A DNA stretch of 42,819 bases from Bdellovibrionales bacterium. Its GTDB lineage: Bacteria; Bdellovibrionota; Bdellovibrionia; Bdellovibrionales; UBA1609. Where the stretch lies: the NCBI GenBank assembly GCA_022450595.1, contig JAKUPT010000022.1:1-42819 (forward strand). Reading direction: 5' to 3'. This document shows, one piece after another, positions 42,301 through 42,819 of the stretch. The notes under the pieces are model-generated. The model saw nothing but the letters and a program-made list of their open reading frames with translations, had not been told where the DNA came from and did not search any database. The translations under genes were made by a program, and so were the position numbers. Each line of letters opens with the position of its first letter. The first letter of the stretch is position 1.

Positions 42301-42819
42301 CAATGTACTTATCGGCTAAATATTAAAGATAAATTATATCCAATCTTTAAATGAGACATTTCTGTGTCAATTTCATTAATATGTCCAGCTATGGAAGCGC
42401 CCCTTAATTTGATACATAGGTATCCATTAGTTATGGCTTAAAGCTCTTCCCTGAACCCGACTATCCGAGGTCGTCTCATTTTAGGACTCCTCTTGCAGGT
42501 ATCCTCGTAGCAAACTCTCTCCCGGCTAACAAAGTCCTATATGGCTTTACCGATAAAGATCAGTGTAGTTTTGCTTCTTAGAAACTAGCTTTAACTATTA
42601 TAACTTTCGTCTGTTTTCTTGTTTTTCTTTAACTGTTTTTTTATATTTTTTATTTAAATACATTCTGTTTTAAGAGAACTTTTCTTTATTCAGCTATCCA
42701 GAGTCGGTCTTACTTTTTTGCCCCTCTATTTTGATTGTCCTTTGACCTTATGCCCGCTAACCTCGTTTTTTATCGAAGCTTTTAACTTCATGGTCTCTTC
42801 AGCATCGCACAAGAGAAGG
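42301..42819. other. Non-coding region with two diverged copies of a 75-90 base element
   Basis: No gene is supported here. Two stretches, about 42460-42535 and 42694-42764, share an ordered set of motifs: CTATCC, then GTCG and TCT, then a T-rich run, CTCT, TCC and finally CCC-GCTAAC. CCGAGG...CCTCG in the first copy could pair. On the minus strand it would read GTTAGC-GGG to GGATAG. They could be structured RNA, remains of a mobile element, or a partial gene cut off by the window end. Confidence 0.4.

Noticed and set aside
42440-42819. Cyclic-di-GMP or other known riboswitch, or a group II intron end
   Set aside because: The conserved core bases of the riboswitch classes I could recall were not found, and no intron-encoded protein or domain V was seen.
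1-42819. CRISPR arrays, tRNA or rRNA genes, intact insertion sequences
   Set aside because: None was seen; the repeats present are operators, a module duplication, a tandem 17-mer and the dispersed 39-bp element.

Overview
The window looks like accessory DNA of a Gram-negative, AT-rich bacterium, most likely a Bdellovibrionota relative. The support is indirect: lipid-anchored and outer-membrane proteins, and a lipoprotein (39787-42300) ending in two Asn-Asp-Gly-x-Cys-Glu type motifs that I associate with that lineage. There are no rRNA or tRNA genes, CRISPR arrays or recognisable intact transposases.

Bases 1-19,655 are a surface-polysaccharide cluster of low G+C. Twelve tightly packed minus-strand genes (14975 down to 2681) run wbpA, wbpB, wbpD, wbpE, a deacetylase-like gene, an acyltransferase, three glycosyltransferases, an aminotransferase, a PglC-type initiating transferase and an LpxD-like acyltransferase. 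A plus-strand pair (15098-18070) adds an asparagine-synthetase-like amidotransferase and wbpI. Together wbpA, B, E, D and I form the complete known route from UDP-GlcNAc to UDP-ManNAc3NAcA. A second amidotransferase (795-2684) and a second WbpD-like acetyltransferase (96-632) sit at the left edge. No Wzx, Wzy or Wzz is visible, so the cluster probably continues to the left.

Bases 18,054-28,514 contain a likely decaprenyl-phosphoryl-arabinose type pathway: a GT-C glycosyltransferase, a HAD-UbiA fusion (DPPR synthase-like), DprE1 and DprE2. The pathway is split by about 5 kb of inserted DNA carrying a RES-Xre toxin-antitoxin pair and a two-gene module of a secreted trypsin-like protease plus a large secreted Cys/Gly-rich protein.

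Bases 28,520-35,254 hold a decayed HigBA-type toxin-antitoxin locus with a striking triple operator, an unknown secreted protein, a second direct-repeat copy of the protease/partner module whose partner gene is frameshifted, and an AbiE-type toxin-antitoxin pair. The two module copies flank dprE1-dprE2.

Bases 35,324-42,300 hold a lytic transglycosylase with an overlapping lipoprotein gene, a DUF4143-type AAA ATPase gene possibly interrupted near its start, an outer-membrane beta-barrel with a strong terminator, a scramblase/LURP-like protein and a large beta-helix lipoprotein. A dispersed 39-bp element with two palindromes recurs at 26416, 35286 and about 36724, next to gene ends. The last 500 bp appear non-coding and contain two diverged copies of an element of unknown nature.
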